The position numbers were made by a program, and so were the translations under genes. From contig JAGDZV010000013.1 in NCBI GenBank assembly GCA_049115495.1, positions 109,169 to 173,168 on the forward strand: a stretch of 64,000 nt of DNA, read 5' to 3'. Origin of the DNA: JACPUW01 sp049115495. GTDB taxonomy: Bacteria > Bacteroidota > Bacteroidia > CAILMK01 > JACPUW01. This document shows positions 45,191-54,071 of the stretch, in pieces; the first letter of the stretch is position 1; every line of letters starts with the position of its first letter. The notes beneath the pieces were generated by a model. That model was given only the letters and a program-made list of their open reading frames with translations, made no database searches and was not told the DNA's origin.

Positions 45191-45619
45191 ATGAAAGTCA
45201 ACAAATTACTTTTCTTCATATTTGGAATATGCATTTTCTCAAGCTGTGGAAAAACAGACCAAGAAAAGCTTGATAAAATTTTGAAATCTGAAGAGTTAAC
45301 AATTCAACAAAACACCTTTGGTGGAATTGCTGGATATTCCGAACAGGTTTTCAATCTGAAAAATGGTGAATACGAATCACTATTGATTATTGACAAAGGG
45401 ACAGACTATCAGACTTTTGTACGCATGGATGAAAAGGAAGAATTATTAAAGACATTCATTATAAAAGCATACGAAAGCAGTAATCTAGACAAAGAAATGT
45501 CAAACTCTTGTGTAACAGGAATTGACACGGAATATATTCTTAAAAGTGGATTGACAACATTAGTGTTGAGACCTAATAAAAAATGTGATTCATTATTTAA
45601 CGCGATAGTTTATGAGTAA
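45191..45619 (+). CDS. Cassette 3a: lipoprotein
   Basis: A 142-residue lipoprotein with a signal peptide ending at lipobox IFSSC (about residue 19). The mature part is mixed alpha/beta ('NLKNGEYESLLIIDKG') with a late Cys pair, but resembles no family I know. It is 20 bases after the cassette boundary and 2 bases before the second ORF of the same cassette, so the two are co-translated. A regulatory or partner relation to 3b is possible but not shown. Confidence 0.6.
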   Translation: MKVNKLLFFIFGICIFSSCGKTDQEKLDKILKSEELTIQQNTFGGIAGYSEQVFNLKNGEYESLLIIDKGTDYQTFVRMDEKEELLKTFIIKAYESSNLDKEMSNSCVTGIDTEYILKSGLTTLVLRPNKKCDSLFNAIVYE

Positions 45620-45621
45620 AA

Positions 45622-46221
45622 ATGAATGAAATGGCTCATAAGAAAAACGGACAATTGACAACTTCTTCAGAATGGGCAAAACATTTACGCAAGTATTTGA
45701 AGAATCAATTTTGGAAAGGAGAACGAAAGGCGGAAAAGCAATCAATCAAGAATGAACTGTTTGAGACTGATAATTTGATGTGGCAATTTGAAGAACTGAT
45801 TAAAACATTAATCGCTATGTCAATGTCTTTGAATGATCAAAAGAACTATTATGGTTTTGGTGTTACGGCTGACGAAATGCTTGAAGACTTTTTTACATAT
45901 TACACTTTGAATAAAGAAAGGTTTGTTGAGCGCGAATTAATCAATGAAGAGTGTAAAACTCTATTAGATGACATTGACTCGCTGACTAACCTTTGGAGCT
46001 CAGAAAAAGAAGAAGATTTCTGGTTCGAAATGGAGAATTATGAGGATGACTGGAACACCTTGAGAGAAAAAGCAAAATTGACTTTAACCAAGATGAACAA
46101 AAACAATTTGACAGTTGACATAAACCATGAAAACAAATTTGATAAATCTGGAAAGTTAGTCGTCCAAAAAACAAAAATTGAACTAGTGGAGAAAAAAACG
46201 ACACCACAACAGCAAGCATAA
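45622..46221 (+). CDS. Cassette 3b: cytoplasmic helical protein
   Basis: A 199-residue protein starting 2 bases after the stop of 3a, with no signal peptide. It is mostly charged helices ('WQFEELIKTLIAMSMSLND', 'LLDDIDSLTNLWSSEKEED'). The last residues (TTPQQQA) are read from the repeat R3. One of only three cytoplasmic ORFs among 24 in the array. No family is recognised. Being paired with a lipoprotein in one cassette is its main clue. Confidence 0.55.
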   Translation: MNEMAHKKNGQLTTSSEWAKHLRKYLKNQFWKGERKAEKQSIKNELFETDNLMWQFEELIKTLIAMSMSLNDQKNYYGFGVTADEMLEDFFTYYTLNKERFVERELINEECKTLLDDIDSLTNLWSSEKEEDFWFEMENYEDDWNTLREKAKLTLTKMNKNNLTVDINHENKFDKSGKLVVQKTKIELVEKKTTPQQQA

Positions 46222-46338
46222 AATATAGGGCGGTTCTGTGGTTTGCCGCAGTTCGCTTCTCGCAGCCACTTTTTTTCCGGTGGAATGGAAATCGCTCCGA
46301 AAAGCCCTACATTTCATGCTTGCAAAACGTTATGGGCC
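46202..46338. repeat. attC-like repeat R3 (type A)
   Basis: Left core CACCACAAC closes cassette 3. Right core GTTATGGGCC opens cassette 4. Span 118 bp. Typical type A arms CAGCAAGCATAAAATATAGG and CCCTACATTTCATGCTTG. Confidence 0.85.
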
Positions 46339-46368
46339 ATTTAAATTCGAAATAAACTGAATTGAAAA

Positions 46369-47802
46369 TTGAATCGACAAGAAAATAGACTTACTAAAAA
46401 AAGATACCTAAAAACAGTAATTCTACTGTTTCTTCTCGTGATACATTCGAGCGCCCAAAAAGACAGCTTTTGGGTGCGAAATTTGGACTTAATGGGAGAC
46501 CCTAAGGCTGTATTTGCTCTTGATGATGGAAACTGTATTGTATTGGCCGATAGCTTTGACCAAAAAAGCCAGAATTATAAGGGTATAATATTTTTTCAAA
46601 TTAACTCGAATGGAAAAACTGAAAGGCGAAAACAATTATTTAAACTCGATACTAATTATGAAGAACAACGTTTGGAAAAAGTTATAGAAATTGATGACGA
46701 GCTCTTTTTTAGGTGGTATTTTACATTTTACAATCGGGATTCAATTAAGACATCAAAAAGCTATTTATCCAAGATTGATTTAAATGGGAATGTAAATAAT
46801 AATGTAAGCACTGAAATAAACTACTTTGGACAATATGGAGTTTATTGGAATGTACTTAACAAGGACACCCTAATAAACTTAGACTTAAACAGCACAAAAA
46901 GGTTAGTAAAATATACATCAATTTCGACAGGTAAAACCATTGATTCATTTCTGAACAAACCTGTTGGGCCCATTTGGATAGAAAAAAATAAAATATTCTT
47001 CGCTGAACGGAAACGATTTGATAAGAATGGATATTACTCATTTGATTCAATATTTATCCGACAGTATGATTTCAATTACAATTATGTAAAGACAATAACT
47101 ATTAAATCTTCTAAGCAAATTGAAATATTCGGGGCCTTAAAAAGGAATAAGGAATGCTGGTTTTTTGAGATTGAAAAGAACCAAATTTTGAAAACTGATT
47201 CTGACTTAACCCAAATATGGCAGACACCATCAGAGTTTGTTGAAGCTAATATAGAACCAGCAATAAAAGACATTAGGATTCTTAAAAATGACGATGTTTT
47301 GGTAATCGCAGACGCCCACAATCTTTTCACACGTGTTCCTTACTTTAGTCGAATAAGCGCAGACGGCAAGACAAACTATTTTAAATATTCCTATCCAAGC
47401 CCACTTGATAGATATTACGACTTTGATGAAGGATCAAATGGAGAGTTTTACTTTTTATCAGGCTCTCGGCTCTCACAAAAAGCAGATAGCATTTGGATTA
47501 TAAAAACCAACCGATTTGGAAATACATCATCTATGGATGTATTTAAATCCGACAATAGAGCGATCAAGATTTATCCAAATCCATCTAATGGAATAAGCAC
47601 AATTGAAATTAAAAATTTCAGTAATAACCGTGTAACCTACGAGATTTACACATTAAGCGGACAACAAGTGCAAAATGGCAATTTGGTATTAAACGACAAT
47701 GGTATTGGAAATATTGATTACCAAACCTTACCGAAAGGCATTTACCTAATTAATGTGAATGCAAACGGACAAGAACAACAACTGAAATTATTTAAGGAAT
47801 AA
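46369..47802 (+). CDS. Cassette 4: T9SS-sorted surface protein
   Basis: A 477-residue protein from a TTG start at 46369, the only codon giving a signal peptide (KTVILLFLLVIHSSAQ). The middle region is beta-rich with repeats such as 'DGNCIVLADSFDQ', 'NDDVLVIADAHNLF' and 'GEFYFLSGSRL', resembling a beta-propeller. The C-terminus (about 393-477) is a type A type IX sorting domain: IKIYPNPSNGISTIEI, 'TYEIYTLSGQQV' and 'LPKGIYLINVNANGQ'. It is probably secreted and attached to the surface. It is the only T9SS substrate in the array. A terminator-like hairpin follows at 47816. Confidence 0.75.
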   Translation: MNRQENRLTKKRYLKTVILLFLLVIHSSAQKDSFWVRNLDLMGDPKAVFALDDGNCIVLADSFDQKSQNYKGIIFFQINSNGKTERRKQLFKLDTNYEEQRLEKVIEIDDELFFRWYFTFYNRDSIKTSKSYLSKIDLNGNVNNNVSTEINYFGQYGVYWNVLNKDTLINLDLNSTKRLVKYTSISTGKTIDSFLNKPVGPIWIEKNKIFFAERKRFDKNGYYSFDSIFIRQYDFNYNYVKTITIKSSKQIEIFGALKRNKECWFFEIEKNQILKTDSDLTQIWQTPSEFVEANIEPAIKDIRILKNDDVLVIADAHNLFTRVPYFSRISADGKTNYFKYSYPSPLDRYYDFDEGSNGEFYFLSGSRLSQKADSIWIIKTNRFGNTSSMDVFKSDNRAIKIYPNPSNGISTIEIKNFSNNRVTYEIYTLSGQQVQNGNLVLNDNGIGNIDYQTLPKGIYLINVNANGQEQQLKLFKE

Positions 47803-47815
47803 TTGCTTTTAACCA

Positions 47816-47850
47816 AAATCCCCTTTGACAACATCATTGGGGGATTTATT
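47816..47850 (+). terminator. Terminator-like hairpin inside cassette 4
   Basis: AAATCCCC and GGGGATTT pair around a 16-base loop shortly after the stop codon, followed by ATT. It is the only cassette in the array with its own clear terminator candidate. Confidence 0.5.
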
Positions 47851-48025
47851 CATAATTGCGGTATAAAGTAGGAAGATTAGGAAGTAAAAAGAGCTTTTCA
47901 AGCACTTTTTACTTTGGGAGGAAAGCACTTTGGCACAAGGCACAAATAGCTTTCTTTTATTAGGTTTTAGGTCGTCAACTAACGACAAACATACTAATAA
48001 TCAAAATCGGCGAAAAATAAAGAAC

Positions 48026-48164
48026 GGCCCATAACAGCGCATATATTTAATGCGGCATTTAGTGGGTTATTCACATTTGGTTTTTCAAGCTTATTTTTGG
48101 TCTCCGTTGAACGAAATACGCCTCGATCTACCGCACTAAACATATGCGCAAACCGTTAGTGGCA
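48026..48164. repeat. attC-like repeat R4 (type B)
   Basis: Left core GGCCCATAAC is the exact complement of cassette 4's GTTATGGGCC. Right core GTTAGTGGCA opens cassette 5. Span 119 bp. Type B arms GCGCATATATTTAATGCGG and CCGCACTAAACATATGCGC. Confidence 0.85.
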
Positions 48165-48175
48165 ATTAAAAAATA

Positions 48176-48997
48176 ATGAAAATCCAAATCAAGGACATTG
48201 ATCAAAATCCAATAGATTATGTTTCATATTGGACAATTCCAACGGGATCAACAGACAAAGCTCAATTTCAACTTCCTATTTTGTCTGGGAAAATAAAAGG
48301 ACTTCCTGTTGAATTTGATGCTTGTATAGTTGCTTCTGATTTACAAGGTGTTGTTCTTGAAAAGGACAATGATTTATTACTTGGCCAATCCCTTGTAGAA
48401 CATCTGGACATAATTTTCGAAATCTCTTTTAGTCATTTAAACCCAAAAAATGTTCTTGTTCTTCTCTGTGGTGACAATTATGCAAACTTGATTAAGCGCG
48501 GTGAAAGTGGTTCGCCTTTTCAGGTTTGGAAAGCATTTAGTGATACATTCGGAAATGTTGTTGGAATAGCTGGAAATCATGACATCATTAAAGATACTTC
48601 TGAGTATCGAGTTGGAAATAGAACGTTACTACTAAAAGAAACTATTGAAATTAAAGGATTAAAAATAGCTGGACTTAGCGGGATAATTGGTAATCCTTCT
48701 AAACCATTTCGACTTACTGAAATTGACTACTTCAAATCACTAGAAAAGCTTCTAAAACAAAAGCCTGATATTTTACTGACTCATTTATCACCAGCAGATA
48801 ATGAAAGAAATCTTCAAGGTGACGAAAATCTAAGCCAAAAATTAGCCAAGCACGACATTTTAAGCTTTTGCGGACATTCTAATTGGAATGAGTTCAACCC
48901 GATAAGGTTTGAAAAAGCAAATGTTTTGAATGCTGACTCAAAATGCTACATATTCGAAAATGAAAAAACTGCCACTAACAGCAGTCATAAAATATAG
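48176..48997 (+). CDS. Cassette 5: metallophosphoesterase-like protein
   Basis: A 273-residue cytoplasmic protein of the calcineurin-like phosphoesterase superfamily. The motifs seen are 'IVASDLQGVV' (usual DxH replaced by DLQ), 'LLCGDNY' (GDxx), 'IAGNHDII' (GNHD), 'LLTHLSP' (late His) and 'FCGHSNWN' (GHxN in place of GHxH). The first and last variants suggest a changed metal site, so activity should not be assumed. The final residues (TATNSSHKI) are read from the repeat R5. Start codon 21 bases after the cassette boundary. The substrate is unknown. Confidence 0.75.
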   Translation: MKIQIKDIDQNPIDYVSYWTIPTGSTDKAQFQLPILSGKIKGLPVEFDACIVASDLQGVVLEKDNDLLLGQSLVEHLDIIFEISFSHLNPKNVLVLLCGDNYANLIKRGESGSPFQVWKAFSDTFGNVVGIAGNHDIIKDTSEYRVGNRTLLLKETIEIKGLKIAGLSGIIGNPSKPFRLTEIDYFKSLEKLLKQKPDILLTHLSPADNERNLQGDENLSQKLAKHDILSFCGHSNWNEFNPIRFEKANVLNADSKCYIFENEKTATNSSHKI

Positions 48998-49107
48998 GGC
49001 AGTTCTGTGGTTTGCCACGGTGCTCTTCTCGCAGCACTTTTTCTTTCTGGTGGACAGAAAATCGCTCCGAAAAACCCTACATTTCATGGCTGCAAAACGT
49101 TGGCACA
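48970..49107. repeat. attC-like repeat R5 (type A)
   Basis: Left core TGCCACTAAC is the complement of cassette 5's GTTAGTGGCA. Right core GTTGGCACAC opens cassette 6. Span 119 bp, type A arms. Confidence 0.85.
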
Positions 49108-49116
49108 CATTAAAAA

Positions 49117-49881
49117 ATGACTAAATCGATATTGACAATTCTACTTTTTATTTTCGGTTTGACTGACTGTTTCTCGCAGTTATCAAAAACTGAATATGAA
49201 GATGTGGTTGAGTATTTTGTGAATTGCATTAAGAACTCAGACATTGACAAATTAGACTCAATTATAACCTATCCAATCGACCGGCCTTATCCAATTCCGC
49301 CAATAAAAAACAAACAAGAATTGGAGAAACGATACTCAGAAACATTTGATGATAGTTTAATTGCTATTATTTCCAATTCTAATGTAAAAGAAGATTGGAC
49401 TGATATAGGTTGGCGTGGAATAATGCTTAATAATGGAATTGTATGGCTAGACTATGATGGTCGTTTTGTAACGACAAACTACACGTCACAAAAAGAAAAA
49501 TTACTTCAAGAAAAGCTAATTAATTTCGAAAAGGAATTACTCTATACTGACCTGAAAGATTTTGAAAAACCTATTCATACTCTTGAAACTGAGAAGTTCA
49601 TTGTACGAATTGACCTTTTAGAAAATCAAAAATATAGATATGCTTCTTGGTCAATAGAGTCTGACATATCAAACAAGCCAGACTTGGTTATCAACAATGG
49701 AGAAAGGACTAATGACGGAAGCGGGGGAAATCACTATTTCACATTTAAAAATGGAGAATACAGCTATAAAGTGTTCGTAAATGTTATGGGAACTGAAGAC
49801 ACTCCTCTATTCAACTTGGAAGTTTCTAAAAATGATAAAGTGATTTTAAATCAACCAGCTGAATTGAAACAAATTAAATAA
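49117..49881 (+). CDS. Cassette 6: exported protein of unknown function
   Basis: A 254-residue protein with a signal peptide (to about residue 20, ending CFSQ). The N-terminal half has a helix-plus-strand pattern like NTF2/SnoaL folds ('EYEDVVEYFVNCIKNSDIDKLDSIITYP'). The C-terminal half is beta-rich with 'GNHYFTFKNGEYSYKVFVNVMG'. Neither half matches a family with confidence. The start codon is 18 bases after the boundary. Confidence 0.55.
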   Translation: MTKSILTILLFIFGLTDCFSQLSKTEYEDVVEYFVNCIKNSDIDKLDSIITYPIDRPYPIPPIKNKQELEKRYSETFDDSLIAIISNSNVKEDWTDIGWRGIMLNNGIVWLDYDGRFVTTNYTSQKEKLLQEKLINFEKELLYTDLKDFEKPIHTLETEKFIVRIDLLENQKYRYASWSIESDISNKPDLVINNGERTNDGSGGNHYFTFKNGEYSYKVFVNVMGTEDTPLFNLEVSKNDKVILNQPAELKQIK

Positions 49882-49887
49882 AAAACG

Positions 49888-50024
49888 CGTGCCAACATTT
49901 GGTATAAAATACATGGCAGTCAGTAGGTTAAGCATATTTTGTAGCTCGCATTTAACTTTGGCATCGGTGGAAGGTGGCTCGCTCCGAAGTGCCATACATT
50001 TCATACCAAAAAACCGTTGTGCTT
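49888..50024. repeat. attC-like repeat R6 (variant arms)
   Basis: Left core GTGCCAAC pairs with cassette 6's GTTGGCAC. Right core GTTGTGCTTC opens cassette 7. Span 120 bp. Arms TTGGTATAAAATACATGGCA and TGCCATACATTTCATACCAA are almost perfect complements, with 2 and 6 nt (AAAACC) spacers. Confidence 0.85.
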
Positions 50025-50061
50025 CATGCAGGGAGAGACCGCGTAACAAAATGATAAGTTA

Positions 50062-50865
50062 ATGACAATACAAATAATTTTAGTTTTAATATTCACCTTG
50101 ATAATTCACTTGATAAGTACATTATCATATTCAGTTCGGATTGTCGGGATTAGGACAAGAAAGATTGCGATATCCTTTGCCTTATTTAATATTATGGTGT
50201 TAATTTCAAGGACTTCAAATTCCTTTCAAGCACCACTGTTAGCCAAATGGATTGAGAATAATATAAATAATGGAATTAACTCAGGCACATTCGAGATTAG
50301 ATTAATAATAATTGCAACAACAATAGCCACGATTATTGGTGGATTATTGATACCTACATTTCAGAGAGTATTATCAAACTCGGTTGAGAATTTTAGTTTG
50401 CACAAATCTGTTCCAAGACTGATTTTACACGGATTTACAAAGACAGGAATAAGTCAATTTAAGAAAGAGTTGAAACTTCCTGATAAAAATAACTTTTCGA
50501 TTGATAAATCATTATGGGCAGATTTTCCGATTAAGATATTCATTTATAATATCCTTGCTGTTGCAATCTTGACTGTTGGAGTACTTTCATCTTTATATGC
50601 AGGATTTATAGAGCCTGATTTGAGAACGACTTCAAGTACATTATCCGCAGTTGTTAATGGATTGGCAACGATTTTAATGTTCGTATTTATCGACCCTTAT
50701 TTATCTGGATTGACTGATGATGTAATTGAAGGTAAATTCTCCGAGATTGGATTTAGAAAAATAATCCGAGTTATGATTTTGAGTAGGTTGATTGGAACAA
50801 TCATGGCTCAATTATTATTAGTTCCTTTTTCAAAATTTATAGCATGGATTGCGACTATAATATGA
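50062..50865 (+). CDS. Cassette 7: Amj-like (DUF2837) membrane protein
   Basis: A 267-residue membrane protein with about six helices. The N-terminal stretch 'LIIHLISTLSYSVRIVGIRT' then 'KIAISFALFNIMVLISRTSN' and 'FQAPLLAKWI' matches the lipid II flippase Amj (YdaH) family of Bacillus and relatives. Amj substitutes for MurJ by flipping lipid II across the inner membrane. If the call holds, this cassette carries a spare cell-wall flippase that could resist agents acting on MurJ. Start codon 46 bases after the boundary, longer than usual. The family call is from pattern memory. Confidence 0.7.
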   Translation: MTIQIILVLIFTLIIHLISTLSYSVRIVGIRTRKIAISFALFNIMVLISRTSNSFQAPLLAKWIENNINNGINSGTFEIRLIIIATTIATIIGGLLIPTFQRVLSNSVENFSLHKSVPRLILHGFTKTGISQFKKELKLPDKNNFSIDKSLWADFPIKIFIYNILAVAILTVGVLSSLYAGFIEPDLRTTSSTLSAVVNGLATILMFVFIDPYLSGLTDDVIEGKFSEIGFRKIIRVMILSRLIGTIMAQLLLVPFSKFIAWIATII

Positions 50866-50883
50866 TGACTAATAAAAAGCACG

Positions 50884-51019
50884 AAAGCACAACAATGTAT
50901 ATGCAAAATAGGCGTGACAGTAGTAAATTCAAGGGTTGTAGCCCGTTTCAAAATCGTAACGGTTTGATAGGTTTGAAGCCCGAAATCGCCTACTTTGCAT
51001 ATACTCACCGTTGGCACCA
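50884..51019. repeat. attC-like repeat R7 (variant arms)
   Basis: Left core AAGCACAAC pairs with cassette 7's GTTGTGCTT. Right core GTTGGCACCA opens cassette 8. Span 116 bp, the shortest. Arms GTATATGCAAAATAGGCG and CGCCTACTTTGCATATAC. Confidence 0.85.
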
Positions 51020-51029
51020 ATTACAGATC

Positions 51030-51857
51030 ATGAATATAATTTGGAAACTAGTCGTTTTTTCAATCATTTGGACAAGTTGTGACAGTTCAAACTCGACCGA
51101 AATCGGATCGCCGACAAATTCAAGTGAAGAACCTAAATTCGAGAAAAATGATGTAATTGAATTACACTACCTTGACGAAAGAATTGGCTTTTACAACCCC
51201 TCAAAAAATGACACACTTTTTAGACTACGAAGTGCCGAGCAATCACAAAAAGACTCAAGTATAGTTGACGGACATTACATAATATATTATGATAGGGCTT
51301 ACACAAAAAGAACTTATGAATTTGACGTAATAAATGGCTGGAAAGCAGGGAAACACACTTATTGGTATAGATCAGGACAAAAAAAGTTTGAAGGGCATAT
51401 TCACGATAGGTTAGATACAGGTTTTTATCACACTTGGCATAAAAATGGGCGAAAGGACATGACAAGATATTATGAACGAGATTCACTAAATGAAACAATA
51501 AAGCATTTTTATCCTACAGGTGAACTTAAATCTATATGGAAATATTGCCAAATCCCTCCGTTCACTAACGACCAATACTCAGAAGTTGAATACTACAAAA
51601 ACGGTCAGAGAAAAAGCGAGATAATATTTGATAAAAGAGAGTACGACAGTAGTTATGACCCAATATTAAAAATCTATTGGGACTCTTTAGGATTCTATGA
51701 AAAAGCGATTAAATATGATTACATGATTGTACCAGACCGTGACGGTTATGGATATTGGGACAGTATAGTTCGAAAAAACATTGAATTCAAATTTCGCGAC
51801 GGCTATGGATCTTGGGATAGTATACTTAGAAAAAGCAATGAATTCAAATACAAATAA
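51030..51857 (+). CDS. Cassette 8: lipoprotein with MORN/YwqK-type repeats
   Basis: The true start is ATG 51030, 20 bases into the cassette. A longer frame runs through the repeat. The 275-residue protein has a lipobox IIWTSC and then YwqK/MORN-like units: 'GWKAGKHTYWYRSGQKKFEG', 'DTGFYHTWHKNGRKDM' and 'IKHFYPTGELKSIW'. Such proteins are labelled YwqK-family antitoxins in databases, but no toxin is seen, so that label is not adopted. The C-terminus has a 57-base (19-residue) tandem duplication at 51741-51854 (GYGYWDSIVRKN / GYGSWDSILRKS). Confidence 0.7.
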   Translation: MNIIWKLVVFSIIWTSCDSSNSTEIGSPTNSSEEPKFEKNDVIELHYLDERIGFYNPSKNDTLFRLRSAEQSQKDSSIVDGHYIIYYDRAYTKRTYEFDVINGWKAGKHTYWYRSGQKKFEGHIHDRLDTGFYHTWHKNGRKDMTRYYERDSLNETIKHFYPTGELKSIWKYCQIPPFTNDQYSEVEYYKNGQRKSEIIFDKREYDSSYDPILKIYWDSLGFYEKAIKYDYMIVPDRDGYGYWDSIVRKNIEFKFRDGYGSWDSILRKSNEFKYK

Positions 51858-51860
51858 ACT

Positions 51861-52000
51861 GGTGCCAACAGCAGCCATAAAAATATAGGGCGTTTCTGTG
51901 GTTATCCGCAGTTCGCTTCTCGCTGCACTTTTTCTTTCCGGTGGATAGAAAATCGCTCCGAAAAACCCTACATTTCATGGCTGCAAACCGTTAGGCACCA
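51861..52000. repeat. attC-like repeat R8 (type A)
   Basis: Left core TGGTGCCAAC is the exact complement of cassette 8's GTTGGCACCA. Right core GTTAGGCACC opens cassette 9. Span 120 bp. Type A arms with CAGCCATAAAAATATAGGGC. Confidence 0.85.
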
Positions 52001-52007
52001 TAAAACG

Positions 52008-52598
52008 ATGAAGAAACTAATTTCAATAATTCTTACTGTCAGCCTAGCTTCCTGCTTTTCCCTAAAGCCAATTGACTATGAAGAATTAAATGATATAGAC
52101 GATTTAAACTCGCAAGTAATCGATAACTTTTACAAAAAAGTACTTGACACCATTTTCCAAAATCACCGCATAGAAAATGAACCTATTAAAACGCTAGAAG
52201 TAATACCAAATGAACTTTGTGTAAGTCTGATAAACACAGATTATGACCTTTTAGATAGCTTCGATTTCTTCGACGAAAGTTTTGTAAATAAACAACTTGA
52301 TAAGTTCAATGCTTTTCAATGGAAAAAAGTGTTATCTAAGCACACTATTCTTCCACCAAAAATTGAAAAATCATTCAGAGAAGATGTGGATGAAGGCTGG
52401 ACAAAATTTAAAAATGATGGAAATAAGGGATGCATTTGTTGTTTATCGGTTCCAATATTTTCGAAAGACTTTAAAAAAGTGTTTGTAGAAGTTAGTTTTC
52501 AATGTGCTCCTTTAACAGGATATGGTGAAATACTCGTTTTTAAATGGAAAAACAACAAATGGACTCTTTTTCAAAAATGCCCCACTTGGATGAGTTGA
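52008..52598 (+). CDS. Cassette 9a: lipoprotein
   Basis: A 196-residue lipoprotein (lipobox SLASC, Cys about residue 16). A central 'WKKVLSKHTILPPK' segment and a CxC-rich stretch (KGCICCLSVPIF) are the only features. The CICC motif may bind metal or form a disulfide. The pattern 'VEVSFQCAPLTGYGEILVFKWKNNKW' is shared with a group of short Bacteroidota hypothetical proteins. It is 17 bases after the boundary, the first of two ORFs in this cassette. Confidence 0.55.
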   Translation: MKKLISIILTVSLASCFSLKPIDYEELNDIDDLNSQVIDNFYKKVLDTIFQNHRIENEPIKTLEVIPNELCVSLINTDYDLLDSFDFFDESFVNKQLDKFNAFQWKKVLSKHTILPPKIEKSFREDVDEGWTKFKNDGNKGCICCLSVPIFSKDFKKVFVEVSFQCAPLTGYGEILVFKWKNNKWTLFQKCPTWMS

Positions 52599-52610
52599 AT
52601 TGAAAACTAA

Positions 52611-53096
52611 TTGGAGAATTATGATAAATCCTATTTGACTAAAAAATTGAACAGAAAGAAACTGATATTGGTAGGTCATGGAATTATTATTTCCCTTCAA
52701 ATCCTTTTTTTCAGAACGGAAATTTCTTTCAATGATTTTCAAGCCATAGAAGTGAAGGGACTTGTTTGCACTTGTCCTGACGAAAGTGTTATAAAAGGTC
52801 AAGAATATCTGAAAAGTATAACCCCTGACAGTTTAAAAGCTTTTAATCTAGACTTTTCCGAAATCTACGTTACAGAACGACCATCAACCAATTACGATCA
52901 TATGGGGGTAAAAACATATTTGATTAATGGAAAAGTGATTGGTAAAAAAAGAGTTTACGAAAAGGCAAAATGGAATCCACTATTTCAAGTCAATAAATGG
53001 ACTGACTTCGGTAGACAATGGATATGGATAATTAGAATTATCATATTAATTCAAATTACAATTTGGATCGCATATTGGAAAATAAACGGTGCCTAA
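52611..53096 (+). CDS. Cassette 9b: membrane protein, second ORF of the cassette
   Basis: A 161-residue frame starting at TTG 52611, 12 bases after 9a. It has two hydrophobic segments, one near residues 20-40 ('LILVGHGIIISLQILFF') and one at the end ('WIWIIRIIILIQITIWIAYW'), with a soluble loop containing CTCPDESV. Its last codons overlap the repeat R9. Both ORFs sit between one matching pair of cassette cores, so they move as a unit. No family is recognised. Confidence 0.5.
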   Translation: MENYDKSYLTKKLNRKKLILVGHGIIISLQILFFRTEISFNDFQAIEVKGLVCTCPDESVIKGQEYLKSITPDSLKAFNLDFSEIYVTERPSTNYDHMGVKTYLINGKVIGKKRVYEKAKWNPLFQVNKWTDFGRQWIWIIRIIILIQITIWIAYWKINGA

Positions 53097-53226
53097 CAGC
53101 GCACATATTTTATGCGGGTTTTACTGCTAGTGCCAAGCTTTGTTTTTCAGGCTTATTTTTGTCAACGGCGGATAGTGACTCGCTTCGAAGACCCGCACAA
53201 AACATGTACGCAAACCGTTGGTGGTA
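53088..53226. repeat. attC-like repeat R9 (type B)
   Basis: Left core GGTGCCTAAC is the exact complement of cassette 9's GTTAGGCACC. Right core GTTGGTGGTA opens cassette 10. Span 119 bp. Type B arms. Confidence 0.85.
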
Positions 53227-53240
53227 ATTTAAAAAAGCAA

Positions 53241-54068
53241 GTGAAGAAACTAAATATTATCTTACTCTTGACATTGGTTCTTCAAACGACGTTTGGACAG
53301 ACAAGAGTTGACGAGTTGTATTTAAAGGCTCAGGAGCAAATTGACAACTCACATATGTTTGCTGCATTAATATATCTCGACACAATTGAAAATTTAGTTG
53401 GTGAAGTTGATTCAATCTTAGCTTTACAAGCATATTGCTTCGTAATGCAAGGACAAATTGAAGAGTCGATTGAAAAGAGTAAAAAAGCATTATCAATTAA
53501 TGATAAATGTGATTTCGCATATTTCACTTTTGGACTAGCCAGTTCGGAACATGAACTGACTCAAACCGAAATTTCCAAAATTTTCACAAAGGACGTTTTG
53601 GCTGACGTTGAGAAATTTAGTGAACTGAGTATAGAATACAGAATTGAATACGGACCGTATGGCATGAAAGTTTATGATGAAAAAAGAGCTATCCGTTACT
53701 TAGACACAGCAATATCTATTAACCCAAATAATCCTGACTATTTTTACTCTAGGGGCATAAAAAAGAGTGACATCGAAGACTTTGACGGAGCATTAGTTGA
53801 TTTGAACAAGGCAATACTAATTGATTCAAAAACATCATTTTATTATCAAGAACGGGCGATGATTTTTGAAAATAAACAAGATTATCAAAATGCCTTGACA
53901 GACATTGATAAGGCTATTTTGCTAGACTCGGACGACAGTTACTCATATATTCAACGAGGAAATTTGAAATATCAATTTCTCGACGACAAAAAGGGAGCAT
54001 GTGACGATTTGAGAAAAGCAGCATTACTTGGACGATATGTTCCAACTTTCTACAACATCTGCGAATAA
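53241..54068 (+). CDS. Cassette 10: exported TPR protein
   Basis: Start is GTG 53241 (MKKLNIILLLTLVLQTTFGQ), 24 bases into the cassette, since a longer frame lies in the repeat. The 275 residues hold a signal peptide and a series of tetratricopeptide repeats, such as 'RAIRYLDTAISINPNNPDYF', 'GALVDLNKAILIDSKTSFYY' and 'NALTDIDKAILLDSDDSYSY'. TPR domains mediate protein contacts, so it may be a periplasmic adaptor. No partner can be named. Confidence 0.75.
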   Translation: MKKLNIILLLTLVLQTTFGQTRVDELYLKAQEQIDNSHMFAALIYLDTIENLVGEVDSILALQAYCFVMQGQIEESIEKSKKALSINDKCDFAYFTFGLASSEHELTQTEISKIFTKDVLADVEKFSELSIEYRIEYGPYGMKVYDEKRAIRYLDTAISINPNNPDYFYSRGIKKSDIEDFDGALVDLNKAILIDSKTSFYYQERAMIFENKQDYQNALTDIDKAILLDSDDSYSYIQRGNLKYQFLDDKKGACDDLRKAALLGRYVPTFYNICE

Positions 54069-54071
54069 AAC

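Noticed and set aside
50844..51029. Upstream extension of the cassette 8 gene, and similar extensions at 53112, 59923, 62376 and 63165
   Set aside because: These extensions read through attC-like repeats. Start codons shortly after each GTT boundary give proper signal peptides.
51030..51857. Toxin-antitoxin system at the YwqK-like cassette
   Set aside because: The database label 'antitoxin YwqK' rests on MORN-type repeats. No toxin partner is present in the cassette.
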